In this document: piece by piece, positions 7,261 through 17,032 of the stretch
Numbering within the stretch: the first letter of the stretch is position 1
Layout of the letters: every line of letters begins with the position of its first letter
Source of the DNA: Agromyces archimandritae
Lineage (GTDB): Bacteria > Actinomycetota > Actinomycetes > Actinomycetales > Microbacteriaceae
Direction of reading: 5' to 3'
DNA: 64,000 bases
Assembly: GCF_018024495.1 (NCBI RefSeq)
Contig: NZ_CP071696.1
Span: forward strand, 1,364,001-1,428,000
Notes under the pieces: model-generated
The model's database searches: none
Seen by the model: only the letters and a program-made list of their open reading frames with translations
What the model was told of the DNA's origin: nothing
Position numbers and translations under genes: made by a program

Positions 7261-8473
7261 TCTGGCGGGCGATCATGCGTCCGGCGCGGCTGGCGCCGAC
7301 GGTCGAGGCCTGCGGGCCGTAGCCGGCGAGGAAGACGCGCGGATCGCTCCAGGATGCACCCTGGCCGACGGCGACGCCGCCCTCCTTCTCGCGGAGCTTC
7401 AGCGGGGCGAGATGGCGGAGCTCGGGGCGGAAACCCGTCGCCCAGATGATCGCGTCGGCGCGGGCCGTCGCGCCGTCCTCCCAGACGACGCGGTCGGCCT
7501 CGATGCGGTCGAACATGGGGCGTGCGACGAGCAGCCCGCGCTCGATGCCGGCCGCGATGCGACGACTGCGGGGCACCCCCGTGCCGCTCACGATCGAGGG
7601 CAGGGCGCGACCCGAGCGGGCCGCTTCGTCCTGCGCGGCGACGGCCGCCGAGGCCCCCTCGAGATCGAGGGACTCGCCGTCCACCCAGTCGATCGGGCGG
7701 CGTGACACCCAAGTGAGGCCGGCGGCGATGTGCTCGAGCTCGAGCATGAAGCCGATCGCGCTCGTGCCGCCGCCGACGACGACGACGTGCTTGTCGCGGA
7801 AATGCTCGGCGTCGTCGTAGTCGGCGGTGTGCACGTGCCGCCCGGCGAACTCCGTCATGCCCGGGTAGTACGGCACGAACGGCGACCCCCAAGTGCCCGT
7901 CGCGTTCACGAGGAACTGGGTCGTCAGTTCGATCTCGGGCGGGCCGACCGGCTCGGGCTCCGGCTCGCGGAAGCTGCGACGGCGGCGCGTGAAGAGGCCG
8001 CGGCCGCGATGCTCCTCGACCGGTTGCGGTGAGAGGTCCTGATACTGCACCACGAGATCCACCCCGCGGTTCTCGACACGGCGCACATCCATCGGCCGAC
8101 GCACCCGGAGGTCGAAATACTCCTCGTAGCGCCCGTAGTAGTCGGCGACGACCTCCTTGGCCGGCAACCGGCGGTCGGCGGTCTCGAAGCTGAGGCCCAG
8201 TTCGCCCATGCCCGGCAGATCGTTGACCTTGTGCGCGGAACCGAGCTTCAGGGACGACCAGCGATGCTGCCAGGCACCGCCCGGGCCCGGGCTGCGGTCG
8301 AGCATCACGAAGTCCTCATCGGCGACGAGCTGGAACCGGCGCAGATAGAAGGCGACCGACAAGCCGGCCTGCCCGGCGCCGATCACCACCACCTTCACAC
8401 GCCCGGCATCGATCGTCACGCCCTCTATCTCAGCACGTCTGACTGGACGCCGCCCGAAGCCGGTGACCCCCAT
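7244..8473 (-). CDS. FAD/NAD(P)-binding flavin monooxygenase-like oxidoreductase
   Basis: A 409-residue protein. VVVIGAGQAGLSVAFYLRR near residue 30 is the FAD dinucleotide-binding motif. HVVVVGGGTSAIGFMLELE near residue 230 is the NAD(P)H-binding motif. ATGTWGSP and the late ATGF motif (IIWATGFRPELRHL) are typical of flavin-containing monooxygenases. A basic insert (RGLFTRRRRSFREPEPEP) interrupts the middle. The substrate is unknown. ATG 8473 gives the longest form; a GTG at 8419 (VTIDAGRVKVVVIG) with GAGGG before it is an equally likely start. Confidence 0.85.
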   Translation of the reverse strand: MGVTGFGRRPVRRAEIEGVTIDAGRVKVVVIGAGQAGLSVAFYLRRFQLVADEDFVMLDRSPGPGGAWQHRWSSLKLGSAHKVNDLPGMGELGLSFETADRRLPAKEVVADYYGRYEEYFDLRVRRPMDVRRVENRGVDLVVQYQDLSPQPVEEHRGRGLFTRRRRSFREPEPEPVGPPEIELTTQFLVNATGTWGSPFVPYYPGMTEFAGRHVHTADYDDAEHFRDKHVVVVGGGTSAIGFMLELEHIAAGLTWVSRRPIDWVDGESLDLEGASAAVAAQDEAARSGRALPSIVSGTGVPRSRRIAAGIERGLLVARPMFDRIEADRVVWEDGATARADAIIWATGFRPELRHLAPLKLREKEGGVAVGQGASWSDPRVFLAGYGPQASTVGASRAGRMIARQIMAML

Positions 8474-8589
8474 CCGCGACCGGCCGGCACACAGGCGGTC
8501 GATGCTAAACTGTGACCAGGATTGTTCTTATCAGATGAGTGCCGGGTGCGACCATTACCACCCGGCCGGTATTCGTGAGGGGGTCACGC

Positions 8590-8790
8590 ATGGGGCGCGG
8601 CCGTCAGAAAGCCAAGCACACCAAGGTTGCTCGCGAGCTGAAGTACTTCAGCCCTGACACCGACTACGGTGCTCTCGAGCGGGAGCTGACCGGTGCTCAG
8701 CACGACCACTACGACGAAGAGATGTCGAAGTGGTCCGAGTACGCCTCCGACGAGGACTACGTCGCGGAGGACGGCCAGAAGCGGGCATAA
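8590..8790 (+). CDS. DUF3073 protein
   Basis: A 66-residue basic-then-acidic protein beginning MGRGRQKAKHTKVARELKYF, followed by SPDTDYGALERELTG, the complete DUF3073 signature. The family is small, actinobacterial and usually next to purM, as here. Its function is unknown. ATG 8590 has GAGGGGG eight bases upstream; a -10 box TAAACT lies at 8506-8511. Confidence 0.92.
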   Translation: MGRGRQKAKHTKVARELKYFSPDTDYGALERELTGAQHDHYDEEMSKWSEYASDEDYVAEDGQKRA

Positions 8791-8875
8791 GCACCGCGAC
8801 CGGGCCGATACGCAGCGCGTGAGCGCCGCACGCTGATCCTGCGATGCGGCGCGTCACGGCATCCACTCGCGACCC

Positions 8876-9973
8876 TCAGGCGCGGTACGCGCCCACGAGC
8901 CGCACCGCACCCCCGTCGACGCCCTTCGCACCCTGCTCGAAACCGGCCGGGTCGTAGGCCCCGGTCGACACCTCGCCGACCGGCCACGCCGGCAGTCCGA
9001 GACCGTCGAGCGCGGCGACGACATCGCCGGCGGCATCCGCCGCGACCACCGCGAAGAACCCGATGCCGAGGTTCCACGTGCCCTCGGCGCTCTCGAGCGA
9101 CGACCCGGCAAGATCCGACAGCACCCGGAAGACCGGCTGCGGCGACCACGTCGACCGATCCACCTCGGCCCACGAACCCTTCGGCAGCACCCGCGCGAGA
9201 TTCGCCGCCAGCCCCCCGCCCGTCACATGCGACAGCGCGTGCACCGCACCGCCGTGCGGGCCCTCGAGCAACTCCACGAGCGGTCCGGCGTACAGGCGGG
9301 TCGGTTCCAGCAGCGCCTCGCCCCAGCTCGCGCCGAGCTCCGCGCTCGCATCCGCATAGCCGATGCCGCGGCCGGCGAGGATGTGCCGCACCAGCGAGAA
9401 CCCGTTCGAATGCAGGCCGCTGGAGGCGACCCCGAGCACCACATCGCCCGCCCGCACCCGCTCCGCGCCGAGCGCGCGATCCGCCTCCACCGCACCGACC
9501 GCAGCACCCGCCACGTCGTACTCGTCCGGCCCGAGCAGGCCCGGATGCTCCGCCGTCTCGCCGCCGACGAGCGCCGTGCCCGTCGCCTCGCACGCCCGCG
9601 CGATACCCGTCACGATCGCCGCGATGCGCTCCGGCACGACCTTGCCGCACGCGATGTAATCCGTCATGAACATCGGCTTCGCACCCACCACGACGATGTC
9701 GTCGACGACCATGCCGACGAGATCCTGCCCGATCGTGTCGTGCTTGCCGATCGCCTGCGCGATCGCGACCTTCGTGCCCACCCCGTCGGTCGACGTCGCC
9801 AGCAGCGGCCGTTCGAACGCCTTCAGGAAGCCGACGTCGTACAGGCCCGCGAACCCCCCGACGCCGCCCAGCACATTCGGCCCGTGCGTGGCGGCGACCG
9901 CGCCCTTCATGAGTTCCACCGCGCGGTCTCCGGCGGCGGTGTCGACTCCGGCATCTGCGTATGAGGGGGTCAC
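8876..9973 (-). CDS. purM: Phosphoribosylformylglycinamidine cyclo-ligase
   Basis: A 365-residue enzyme converting FGAM and ATP to AIR, the fifth step of IMP synthesis, in the cytosol. STDGVGTKVAIAQ is the conserved nucleotide/substrate loop, DLVGMVVDDIVVVGAKP the metal-binding strand region, and LVGGETAEHPG and LHSNGFSLVR the signature segments. GTG 9973 is chosen because the protein then begins TPSYADAGVDTAAGD as in relatives. A -10 box TACCCT lies exactly six bases upstream, so the mRNA is probably leaderless. It is divergent from purF. Confidence 0.95.
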   Translation of the reverse strand: MTPSYADAGVDTAAGDRAVELMKGAVAATHGPNVLGGVGGFAGLYDVGFLKAFERPLLATSTDGVGTKVAIAQAIGKHDTIGQDLVGMVVDDIVVVGAKPMFMTDYIACGKVVPERIAAIVTGIARACEATGTALVGGETAEHPGLLGPDEYDVAGAAVGAVEADRALGAERVRAGDVVLGVASSGLHSNGFSLVRHILAGRGIGYADASAELGASWGEALLEPTRLYAGPLVELLEGPHGGAVHALSHVTGGGLAANLARVLPKGSWAEVDRSTWSPQPVFRVLSDLAGSSLESAEGTWNLGIGFFAVVAADAAGDVVAALDGLGLPAWPVGEVSTGAYDPAGFEQGAKGVDGGAVRLVGAYRA

Positions 9974-10145
9974 CCTCCAAGGGTACCCGCGGCCGGGCCG
10001 AGCGGCGGCCCGGGCGCGGCCGGGCATCCACTCGGCCGCGCCCGGCATCCACCCCGCCTCGCAGCCAACCCCCCGCGCGCGTGTGCGAGAATCGACCCGT
10101 CCAGCTCGGGCGCTTCACACCCACCCATGAGGAGCCATCGCTCGC

Positions 10146-11603
10146 ATGTGCGGCATCGTCGGCATCGTCTCCACAGAACCCGTCAACCAGCAGATCTACG
10201 ACAGCCTCCTCCTGCTGCAGCACCGCGGCCAGGACTCGACGGGCATCGCGACCGCCGACGGCCCCGTCTTCCACCTCGCGAAGGCCAGCGGCCAGGTCCG
10301 CGAAGCGTTCCGCACCCGCGACATGCGCGCCCTCATCGGCAACGTCGGCCTGGGGCACGTCCGCTACACCACCCGCGGCGCCGCCGAACGCGAAGAAGAA
10401 GCCCAGCCGTTCTACGTCAACGCCCCCTACGGCATCGTGCTCGTGCACAACGGCAACCTCACCAACACGCGCGAACTCTCCGAAGACCTCTTCCGCATCG
10501 ACCGCCGCCACGTGAACTCCACGAGCGACACCGAAATGCTCCTGAACGTCCTCGCCACCGAACTCCAAGGCCAGATCGGCGGCCTCGAACTCGACCCCGG
10601 CCAGATCTTCAACGCCGTCTCGCAGGTCCACGAGCGCGTCGAAGGCGCCTACGCCTGCATCGCCCTCATCGCCGGCTACGGGCTGCTCGCCTTCCGCGAC
10701 CCCTGGGGCATCCGCCCGCTCATCCTCGGCCGACGGCAGACCGACGCCGGCACGGACGAATGGATCGTCGCCAGCGAATCCCTCGTCCTCGAGAACGGCG
10801 ACTACGAGATCGTCCGCGACGTCGAACCCGGCGAAGCCGTCTTCATCGGCACCGACGGCGAACTCTTCTCACGCCAGTGCGCACGCGACCCCCGCCTCGT
10901 GCCCTGCTCCTTCGAATACGTCTACCTCGCCCGCCCCGACTCCGTCATGAACGGCATCTCGGTCTACGAGGCGCGCCTGCGCATGGGCGACCGCCTCGCA
11001 TCCACCGTGGCCACCCACATGCCGCTCGGCGATGTCGACGTCGTCATGCCCATCCCCGACTCCTCGCGCCCCTCCGCCATGCAGGTCGCCCAGCGCCTCG
11101 GCATCGAATACCGCGAAGGCTTCTACAAGAACCGCTACGTCGGCCGCACCTTCATCATGCCCGGGCAGGCCGAACGCAAACGCTCCGTCCGGCAGAAGCT
11201 GAACGCCATGGGCACCGAGTTCAAGGGCAAGAACATCCTCATCGTCGACGACTCGATCGTGCGCGGCACCACCTCGCAGCAGATCGTGCAGATGGCCCGG
11301 GATGCCGGCGCCAACAAAGTCACCTTCTGCTCCGCCGCCCCGCCCGTGCGCTACCCCCACGTCTACGGCATCAACATGCCCTCCCGGCAGGAACTCATCG
11401 CCCACGGCCGCAAGATCCCCGAGATCGCCGAGGCCCTCGGCGCCGACCACATGATCTACCAGGAGGTCGAAGACCTCCAGGCCGCCATCACCGAGGGCAC
11501 CTCGATCGATGCCCTCGACCTGTCGTGCTTCACCGGCGAATACATCACCGGAACCGTCACCGACGAATACCTCGGCTGGCTGGAGCGCACGCAGCTGAGT
11601 TGA
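10146..11603 (+). CDS. purF: Amidophosphoribosyltransferase
   Basis: A 485-residue enzyme making phosphoribosylamine from PRPP and glutamine, the committed step of purine synthesis. The N-terminal glutamine amidotransferase domain begins MCGIVGIV with catalytic Cys at position 2, followed by LLLQHRGQDSTGIA. The C-terminal phosphoribosyltransferase domain carries ILIVDDSIVRGTT, the PRPP loop. No propeptide precedes Cys2, so only Met removal is needed. AGGAG lies eleven bases before the ATG. Family C hairpin sequence follows the stop. Confidence 0.96.
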   Translation: MCGIVGIVSTEPVNQQIYDSLLLLQHRGQDSTGIATADGPVFHLAKASGQVREAFRTRDMRALIGNVGLGHVRYTTRGAAEREEEAQPFYVNAPYGIVLVHNGNLTNTRELSEDLFRIDRRHVNSTSDTEMLLNVLATELQGQIGGLELDPGQIFNAVSQVHERVEGAYACIALIAGYGLLAFRDPWGIRPLILGRRQTDAGTDEWIVASESLVLENGDYEIVRDVEPGEAVFIGTDGELFSRQCARDPRLVPCSFEYVYLARPDSVMNGISVYEARLRMGDRLASTVATHMPLGDVDVVMPIPDSSRPSAMQVAQRLGIEYREGFYKNRYVGRTFIMPGQAERKRSVRQKLNAMGTEFKGKNILIVDDSIVRGTTSQQIVQMARDAGANKVTFCSAAPPVRYPHVYGINMPSRQELIAHGRKIPEIAEALGADHMIYQEVEDLQAAITEGTSIDALDLSCFTGEYITGTVTDEYLGWLERTQLS

Positions 11604-11660
11604 GTTGTGCGTCGCCGGCCTGTGCCGGCTGTGCCGCTGAGCGCCGCCGGCCGCCCTCTT

Positions 11661-11744
11661 GCGCAATGCAGGAACGGAATCGTGTCGCGGCGGCGCGTCG
11701 CCGGTCGCGCAGGGCGACACGCCGAGTGGGTTCCTGCATTGCGC
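11661..11744. repeat. Family C nested inverted repeat between convergent genes
   Basis: Outer arms GCGCAATGCAGGAAC (11661-11675) and GTTCCTGCATTGCGC (11730-11744) are perfectly complementary. Inner arms CGTGTCGC (11681-11688) and GCGACACG (11714-11721) are also perfect. It lies between purF and a convergent gene, so a bidirectional terminator role is likely. I see one copy in the window. Confidence 0.75.
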
Positions 11745-11782
11745 AGGGGACGCAGGGCGCCCGGGCGGAGCCGGGTCGCGGG

Positions 11783-12190
11783 TCAGCGGTGGGTTTCGTC
11801 GTGCTCCGCGATGACGGTTCTCGCACGCTTGGTCGAGGTGCGGTCGAGGACGACGGCGACGAGCCCGCCGAGCGCCGCGCCGACGGCGCCGCAGCCGAGC
11901 AGCAGGAAGCCGAAGACCTGCCCGCGATCGAATTCCGCGTTCTCGGGGAACGCGAACGTCAGCACGAGCGCCGCGAGCACCCCGACCGCCACGCCGAGCA
12001 CCAGGAACACGCCGACCCGCGGCGCCTTGCGCACCACGACCTCGTCGCGCACGGTCTCGGTCACGAGCTCCGGCTCGGCACGGTTCGCCTCGACGGGCGC
12101 CTCGGCGGCATGCTGGGCGGCCTCGGGCGTGTCGGGTGCGGATGCCGCGGCTTCCGGCTCCGGCGCGGACTCACTCGGTGTCTGGCTCAC
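11783..12190 (-). CDS. Two-helix membrane protein, unknown
   Basis: About 135 residues. The N-terminal 55 are Ala/Glu/Pro rich and acidic (SESAPEPEAAASAPDTPEAA), probably disordered. Two hydrophobic helices follow (VGVFLVLGVAVGVLAALVLTF; GFLLLGCGAVGAALGGLVAVV) and then a basic tail. GTG 12190 has GGAGGG immediately before it. No family was recognised. Confidence 0.65.
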   Translation of the reverse strand: MSQTPSESAPEPEAAASAPDTPEAAQHAAEAPVEANRAEPELVTETVRDEVVVRKAPRVGVFLVLGVAVGVLAALVLTFAFPENAEFDRGQVFGFLLLGCGAVGAALGGLVAVVLDRTSTKRARTVIAEHDETHR

Positions 12191-12343
12191 CCCTCCATTG
12201 TCGCGCACCCTCCTGGGAGCGCCGCCCGTCGTGTGACGCAGCCCGCTCCGCGCCCGCGAAAAGGGCAGGCACACGAAAGGGCAGGCACACGAAAGGGCGC
12301 CCCGGCGAAGCCGGAGCGCCCTTCGTGAGCCGCGTGCGGTGCC

Positions 12344-15300
12344 CTACTCGGCGCTGGCCGCGGCGAGCCGACGGCGGCGACGCATCTCGAAGACGACCGC
12401 GAGGGCGGCGAGCACGACGGCGAGTGCGACGATCGCCCAGATCAGCGCCCACGGGAACGTGGATCCGCTGACGACGGAGGTCGAGGCATCCGCCCCGATG
12501 CCGGCCCCGGCCGCCTCGACGTCGACGTCGGATGCCGCGGCGAGCGCGAGCCCGCAGTCGGCCGCGACGGGGATCGCGAAGCCCACGGGGTCGAGCGCTT
12601 CGCCGGCGTCGTAGGTGCCGAAGGCGGCCGCGCCCTCCGCGGTGAGCTCGGCGGGCACGCCGCTCGCGGTGAGCCCTGAGCCGTCGCGGGTGATGGCGGC
12701 GGCCGCGAGGTCGAGCACGGCGAAGCGGATGCCGTCGGCGGCGACCGTCTGGCCTTCCTGCGTCGTGCCGGTGACATCGAGCGTCAGGTAGGCCGCACCC
12801 GTGCCGTCGAACTCGAGGCCGGGGTTCGCGATGGTGGTGTCGAGGGCTCCGTCATGGCCGGTGAACTCGATGCTGCCGCCGAAGGAGACGAGGCCGCGTT
12901 CGCGCTCGGGGTCGAATGCGCCCGATCCGCCGGCGAACGTGAACAGCCCGCCGTCTTCCTTCGCCCCGCCGCCGAGCACCCAGTCGCCGTTCGCGATGCC
13001 GCTCGTGAGGTACGAGGTGAAGGACTCCTTGAACGCCCAGTCGAGCGTCGCGGCATCCACCGCGCATCGGTCGTCGGCGGCGATCGTGAACTGCACGCCC
13101 TTCGTGATCGACCCCTGGAAGGTCAGGGTGTGGATGCCGGGTTCGAGCCCGGCGGGCAGTGCACCCGTCCAGGTGGCGACGCCGTCGGCGTCCGCCCGCA
13201 CATCGCGGTCGAGCACGATCGGGTCGGAGTAGACGACGACGTGGATGCCGGTCTCGTTCGGCTCGAAGCCGTCGGCCGAGATCGTGACGACCTCGCCGGC
13301 GACGAGCTTGGCGAGGGTGGCGTCGTCGAGTTCGATGCCGGTCGTGGCGGGCGGGGCGGCCGGCACGTCGCGAGCCGCGGTGCCGGCGGTGGATGCCGCG
13401 GAGGCGACGGTTCCGGTGTCACCGGCCGGCGCGGCGGCCGGCGATCCGATGGTCGCGGTGAGCGGTGCGAGCGCCTGACCGGCGTTGTAGTAGCCGGCGA
13501 AGGCGGGCTCGCCGCTCTCGAGGAGGGTGACCGGGGCGCCGGCGAAGCTCGTCGCGCCGCCGGAGCGGGAGACGCCCGCTTCGGCGAGGTCGACGCTCGC
13601 GAGGTCGATGCGGGTGCCGCCGGAGACGACGGAGAGGATGCCCTCGCTGCCGGAGACGATGCGCAGAGCCGGGTCGGCGAAGGTCACGTCGAGCTGCCCG
13701 CCGTGGCCCCAGAACCGCACGGCGCCGGCGTATTCCGCCGTGCCGCGGCCCGTGGCCTGGTCGAAGCTGCCGCCGGACTGGCCGAACTGGAACGCGCCGT
13801 CGGCTCCGCGGGTCGCCCCGTCGAGGGTGATGCTGCCCTTCGCGATGCGGTCGGTGATGTAGTCGGTGAACGACGCCGAGACGCCCCAGCTCAGGGAGCC
13901 TCCGACGGCCGAGGGGGCCGGTGCCGCCGGTTGCGGATGCTGCACGGGCGGCTTGGGCGCGGTCGGCGTGCCGGGCTCGGCGGCGCCGCTCGCGACGGTG
14001 ACCGGGGCGAAGGCGTCGAGGCTGCGGTCGGTGGCCGACAGCCCGTGCGCGGCGGAGGTCGCGACGACGTAGTCGCCGGCGGGGCTCAGCGTGCCGGCGG
14101 GGACGTCGAACGTGGTGGTGAAGGAGCCGTCGACGATGCGCGACGGCTGCACCCATGCCTGGGCGATCCAGCCGTCGGCGACGAGCGGGCCGGACCCGTT
14201 CCACACCTTCGACTCGCCGAAGAGCACGTAGACGCCCTGCGCGGCACCCGGGCCGGTGTAGCCCGCGCCGGTCACGGTGAGGGTGTTGGCCTTGGTGCCG
14301 TCGAGGTTCTTCGAGGGGGTGACGGAGAGCTTCACCTGGGCGGCGGGATCGGTGCCGGGGTCGGTTCCGGGGTCCGTGCCCGGGTCGGTCTCGTCGGCAA
14401 AGGAGATGAGGGTCTCGGTCTCGAACGGCGCGTACTTCGCCCCGCTGCCGGGGTACGTGTAGATGCCGAAGCGGCCGTCTTCGAGGGCGGCGTCGAACGC
14501 GGAGACCTCGAGCTCGACCTCGAACGATCCGTCGGCGGCGATCGGAACGGCACCGGCGGCCGCGCCGCCGATCTTGGCGGCGTCGGCGGCGTCGACGACC
14601 CACTTCTGCTGGTCGACCTTGCGCGCCGACGACGGGGCGCCGGCCGAGGGCTTCCAGTCTTCGAGGAACGACCCGAAGACGACGTACGCGCCGCCGAAGG
14701 AGCCCGCGAGCGGCGGGCGCGTGCCGGTGGTTTCGGGAGCGACGGGAGCGAAGCCCGCGCCTCGCACGGTCACGGTCTCGCCCTCGGGGTCGAGCCCGCT
14801 CGTCTTGGAGACGGTGACGGTCGGGGTGGACGGCTCGGGTTCCGGCTGCGCGATCGTGAGCGGCTGGAAGGCGTCGAGGGTGCGGTCGGTGACCGAGAGG
14901 CCGTGCGCGGCCGAGGTCGCCACGACGTAGTCGCCGGCGGGGTCGAAGGAATCGGCCGGAACGGTCAGGATCGTCGTGAACGCGCCGCCCTGGATCTGCT
15001 GCGGCATCACCCAGCCCTGCGCCAGCCAGCCGGCGGACGCGAGCGGACCCGATCCGTCCCAGATGCCGGCATCGCCGAGCAGCACGTACGCGCCGCTCGC
15101 CGCGCCCGCACCGACGTATCCCGTCCCCGAGATCGTGAAGGTGTTCTCGACGGCCGGGTCGATACCCGTCGCCGGCGTCACCGTGAGCTGCGGGTCGGCG
15201 ACCGGCTCCAGCTCGGGCTCGGCGAACGGAACAGCCGTGCGGGTGTTCTGGCTCGGGTCCCCGAAGCCCTGCCCGTGCGCCTTGGAGGTGAGCACGACGT

Positions 15301-15706
15301 ACTCGGGCGTCTCGTCGGAGAATGCGGGCACGGTGAATTCGATGCTGAAGGAGCCGTCGGCTTCGAGCGGGGCAGTGCGGCCCGAGTCGCCGAGCTCGTC
15401 GGCATTGCCGGGGCCGACCCAGACCGTGTCGATGAGGAGGCTGCTGCTCAGGTAGAAGCTCGTCGCGGCCGCCGGGGCGAGTCCGACGTACACGCCGGGC
15501 GCGGCCGGCGAGAACCCGGTGCCGGTGACGGTGACCGTCCCGCCCTCACGCGGCGCTTCGGTCGCCGTGACCGTCGGCACGGCCGCGTCGGCGGCGAGCG
15601 CGGGCGCGGCCGCGGTGAGCGAGCCGCCGAGGGCGAGCGCTGCGGCGAGCAGGCCCGCGAGCCAGCGGCGACGCGAGCGGGGTGGGGTGGTCGACGGTGT
15701 CTTCAC
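12344..15706 (-). CDS. htaA: Secreted, membrane-anchored HtaA-domain heme-binding protein
   Basis: A 1120-residue surface protein, probably capturing heme or hemoproteins outside the cell. GTG 15706 opens a signal peptide (basic RSRRRW, then LAGLLAAALALGG, cut after PALAADA). Four Ig/IPT-like repeats follow, each with a TVTGTGF- or TISGTGY-like turn; a TDPGTDPG linker separates the last two. Two HtaA domains follow (about residues 605-745, beginning LSWGVSASFTDYI, and 887-1040, LDWAFKESFTSYL), each with the conserved W, Y and H positions. A C-terminal helix (WALIWAIVALAVVLAALAVV) and basic tail anchor it. It is divergent from hmuTUV across a DtxR-type box, as in corynebacterial hta-hmu loci. 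The Ig-like front half is larger than in corynebacterial HtaA. Confidence 0.85.
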   Translation of the reverse strand: MKTPSTTPPRSRRRWLAGLLAAALALGGSLTAAAPALAADAAVPTVTATEAPREGGTVTVTGTGFSPAAPGVYVGLAPAAATSFYLSSSLLIDTVWVGPGNADELGDSGRTAPLEADGSFSIEFTVPAFSDETPEYVVLTSKAHGQGFGDPSQNTRTAVPFAEPELEPVADPQLTVTPATGIDPAVENTFTISGTGYVGAGAASGAYVLLGDAGIWDGSGPLASAGWLAQGWVMPQQIQGGAFTTILTVPADSFDPAGDYVVATSAAHGLSVTDRTLDAFQPLTIAQPEPEPSTPTVTVSKTSGLDPEGETVTVRGAGFAPVAPETTGTRPPLAGSFGGAYVVFGSFLEDWKPSAGAPSSARKVDQQKWVVDAADAAKIGGAAAGAVPIAADGSFEVELEVSAFDAALEDGRFGIYTYPGSGAKYAPFETETLISFADETDPGTDPGTDPGTDPAAQVKLSVTPSKNLDGTKANTLTVTGAGYTGPGAAQGVYVLFGESKVWNGSGPLVADGWIAQAWVQPSRIVDGSFTTTFDVPAGTLSPAGDYVVATSAAHGLSATDRSLDAFAPVTVASGAAEPGTPTAPKPPVQHPQPAAPAPSAVGGSLSWGVSASFTDYITDRIAKGSITLDGATRGADGAFQFGQSGGSFDQATGRGTAEYAGAVRFWGHGGQLDVTFADPALRIVSGSEGILSVVSGGTRIDLASVDLAEAGVSRSGGATSFAGAPVTLLESGEPAFAGYYNAGQALAPLTATIGSPAAAPAGDTGTVASAASTAGTAARDVPAAPPATTGIELDDATLAKLVAGEVVTISADGFEPNETGIHVVVYSDPIVLDRDVRADADGVATWTGALPAGLEPGIHTLTFQGSITKGVQFTIAADDRCAVDAATLDWAFKESFTSYLTSGIANGDWVLGGGAKEDGGLFTFAGGSGAFDPERERGLVSFGGSIEFTGHDGALDTTIANPGLEFDGTGAAYLTLDVTGTTQEGQTVAADGIRFAVLDLAAAAITRDGSGLTASGVPAELTAEGAAAFGTYDAGEALDPVGFAIPVAADCGLALAAASDVDVEAAGAGIGADASTSVVSGSTFPWALIWAIVALAVVLAALAVVFEMRRRRRLAAASAE

Positions 15707-15778
15707 GACGCGGTCCTTCGGGCAGGGGCGTTCGCACCTCGTCGGTGCGGGCCGGGTTGGAAAGCGGGTTTCGCCAAG

Positions 15779-15797
15779 TAAGCTTAGCCTCAGCTAA
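15779..15797. promoter_or_regulatory. DtxR/IdeR-type iron box
   Basis: TAAGCTTAGCCTCAGCTAA matches the corynebacterial DtxR consensus (TTAGGTTAGCCTAACCTAA) at 15 of 19 positions. It lies between htaA and hmuT, so iron-loaded repressor could shut both directions. The regulator gene is not in this window. Confidence 0.75.
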
Positions 15798-15832
15798 TCC
15801 CAGATGCACCAGTCCGAGAGATCCGAGCCCGC

Positions 15833-17032
15833 ATGAACCCGATCACGCGCCGCCCCGCGAAGCGCCCCGCCCGCGAATCCGCGGGGGGCGAGCACCGCCC
15901 GGTTCGGCCCACGGCCGCCGCGCGCCGCCCGGCGGCCGTCGCTCTCCTGCTCGCCGCGACGGTCGTGCTCACCGCATGCGGGGCCCCCTCCCCGAACGGG
16001 GGTGCCGCGGCATCCACCCCCGGCGAACCCGAATGCCCCGGCGGCGCGACGCCCTTCGCCGAACTCGCCGTCTCGCAGACCCCGCGCGAGCTCACCGGGC
16101 CGGCCACGGCCTGTCTCGCCGACACCGCGCTGCCCGAGGTCGACTCCGACGAACAGCCGGCGATGCCCGTGACCGTCACCGACGCATCCGGAACCGAGGT
16201 CACCGTCGAAAGCGCCGACCGCATCCTCGCGCTCGACATCTCGGGCACCCTCGCCGCGACCGTCTTCGCCCTCGGGCTCGGCGACCGGGTCGTCGGCCGC
16301 GACTCCTCGACCGGGTTCGCCGCCGCCGCCGAGCTGCCCGTCGTCACCCACGGCGGCCACAGCCTCACGGCCGAGGCGATCCTCTCCCTCGACCCCGACG
16401 TCGTCATCACCGACACCACGCTCGGACCGCGCGACGTGCTCGGCCAGCTCCGCGACGCCGGCATCCCCGTCGTCACGACGACGCAGGAGCGCACGGTCGA
16501 CAACGTCGCCGAGGTCATCGGCGAGGTCGCCGCGGCCCTCGGCGTGCCCGAGCGCGGCCGGCTGCTGACCGAACAGGTGCAGGGCGGCCTCGACGAGGTG
16601 ACGGCCGGCATCCGGGCGGCGATCCCGGCGGAGGCCGACCGCCCGCGCACCCTCTTCCTCTACGTGCGCGGCAATGCGAACGTCTACTACCTGTTCGGCG
16701 AGGAGTCGGGCGCCGATTCCCTCATCGAGGCCGCCGGCGGGCGCGACGTCGCCGGCGAGATCGGCTGGACGGGCATGCGCCCCATCACCGCCGAAGCCCT
16801 CGTCGAAGCGGCCCCCGACGTCGTGCTGCTCATGACGGGCGGCCTCGAATCCGCCGGCGGCGTCGACGGCCTGCTCGAACGCCTGCCGGCCCTGGCCTCG
16901 ACGCCCGCCGGCGAGCACCGCCGCTTCATCGACATGGCCGACACCGAGATCCTCGGCTTCGGCCCCCGCACCCCGGCCGTCGTCGACGCCCTCGCGCGTG
17001 CGATCTACGTCCCCGAGGGCAGCAGCGAATGA
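15833..17032 (+). CDS. hmuT: Heme ABC transporter substrate-binding lipoprotein
   Basis: A 399-residue lipoprotein with lipobox LTAC (Cys near residue 49) after a long basic leader. The body is a class III periplasmic-binding fold: VTVTDASGTEVTVESADRI, then ILALDISGTLAATVFALGLG, and VVTHGGHSLTAEAILSLDPD and VVITDTTLGP. It should receive heme from HtaA and pass it to HmuUV. It overlaps hmuU by ATGA. Iron-repressed expression is expected from the upstream DtxR-type box. The leader before the hydrophobic stretch is unusually long, so ATG 15833 may not be the only start. Confidence 0.9.
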   Translation: MNPITRRPAKRPARESAGGEHRPVRPTAAARRPAAVALLLAATVVLTACGAPSPNGGAAASTPGEPECPGGATPFAELAVSQTPRELTGPATACLADTALPEVDSDEQPAMPVTVTDASGTEVTVESADRILALDISGTLAATVFALGLGDRVVGRDSSTGFAAAAELPVVTHGGHSLTAEAILSLDPDVVITDTTLGPRDVLGQLRDAGIPVVTTTQERTVDNVAEVIGEVAAALGVPERGRLLTEQVQGGLDEVTAGIRAAIPAEADRPRTLFLYVRGNANVYYLFGEESGADSLIEAAGGRDVAGEIGWTGMRPITAEALVEAAPDVVLLMTGGLESAGGVDGLLERLPALASTPAGEHRRFIDMADTEILGFGPRTPAVVDALARAIYVPEGSSE

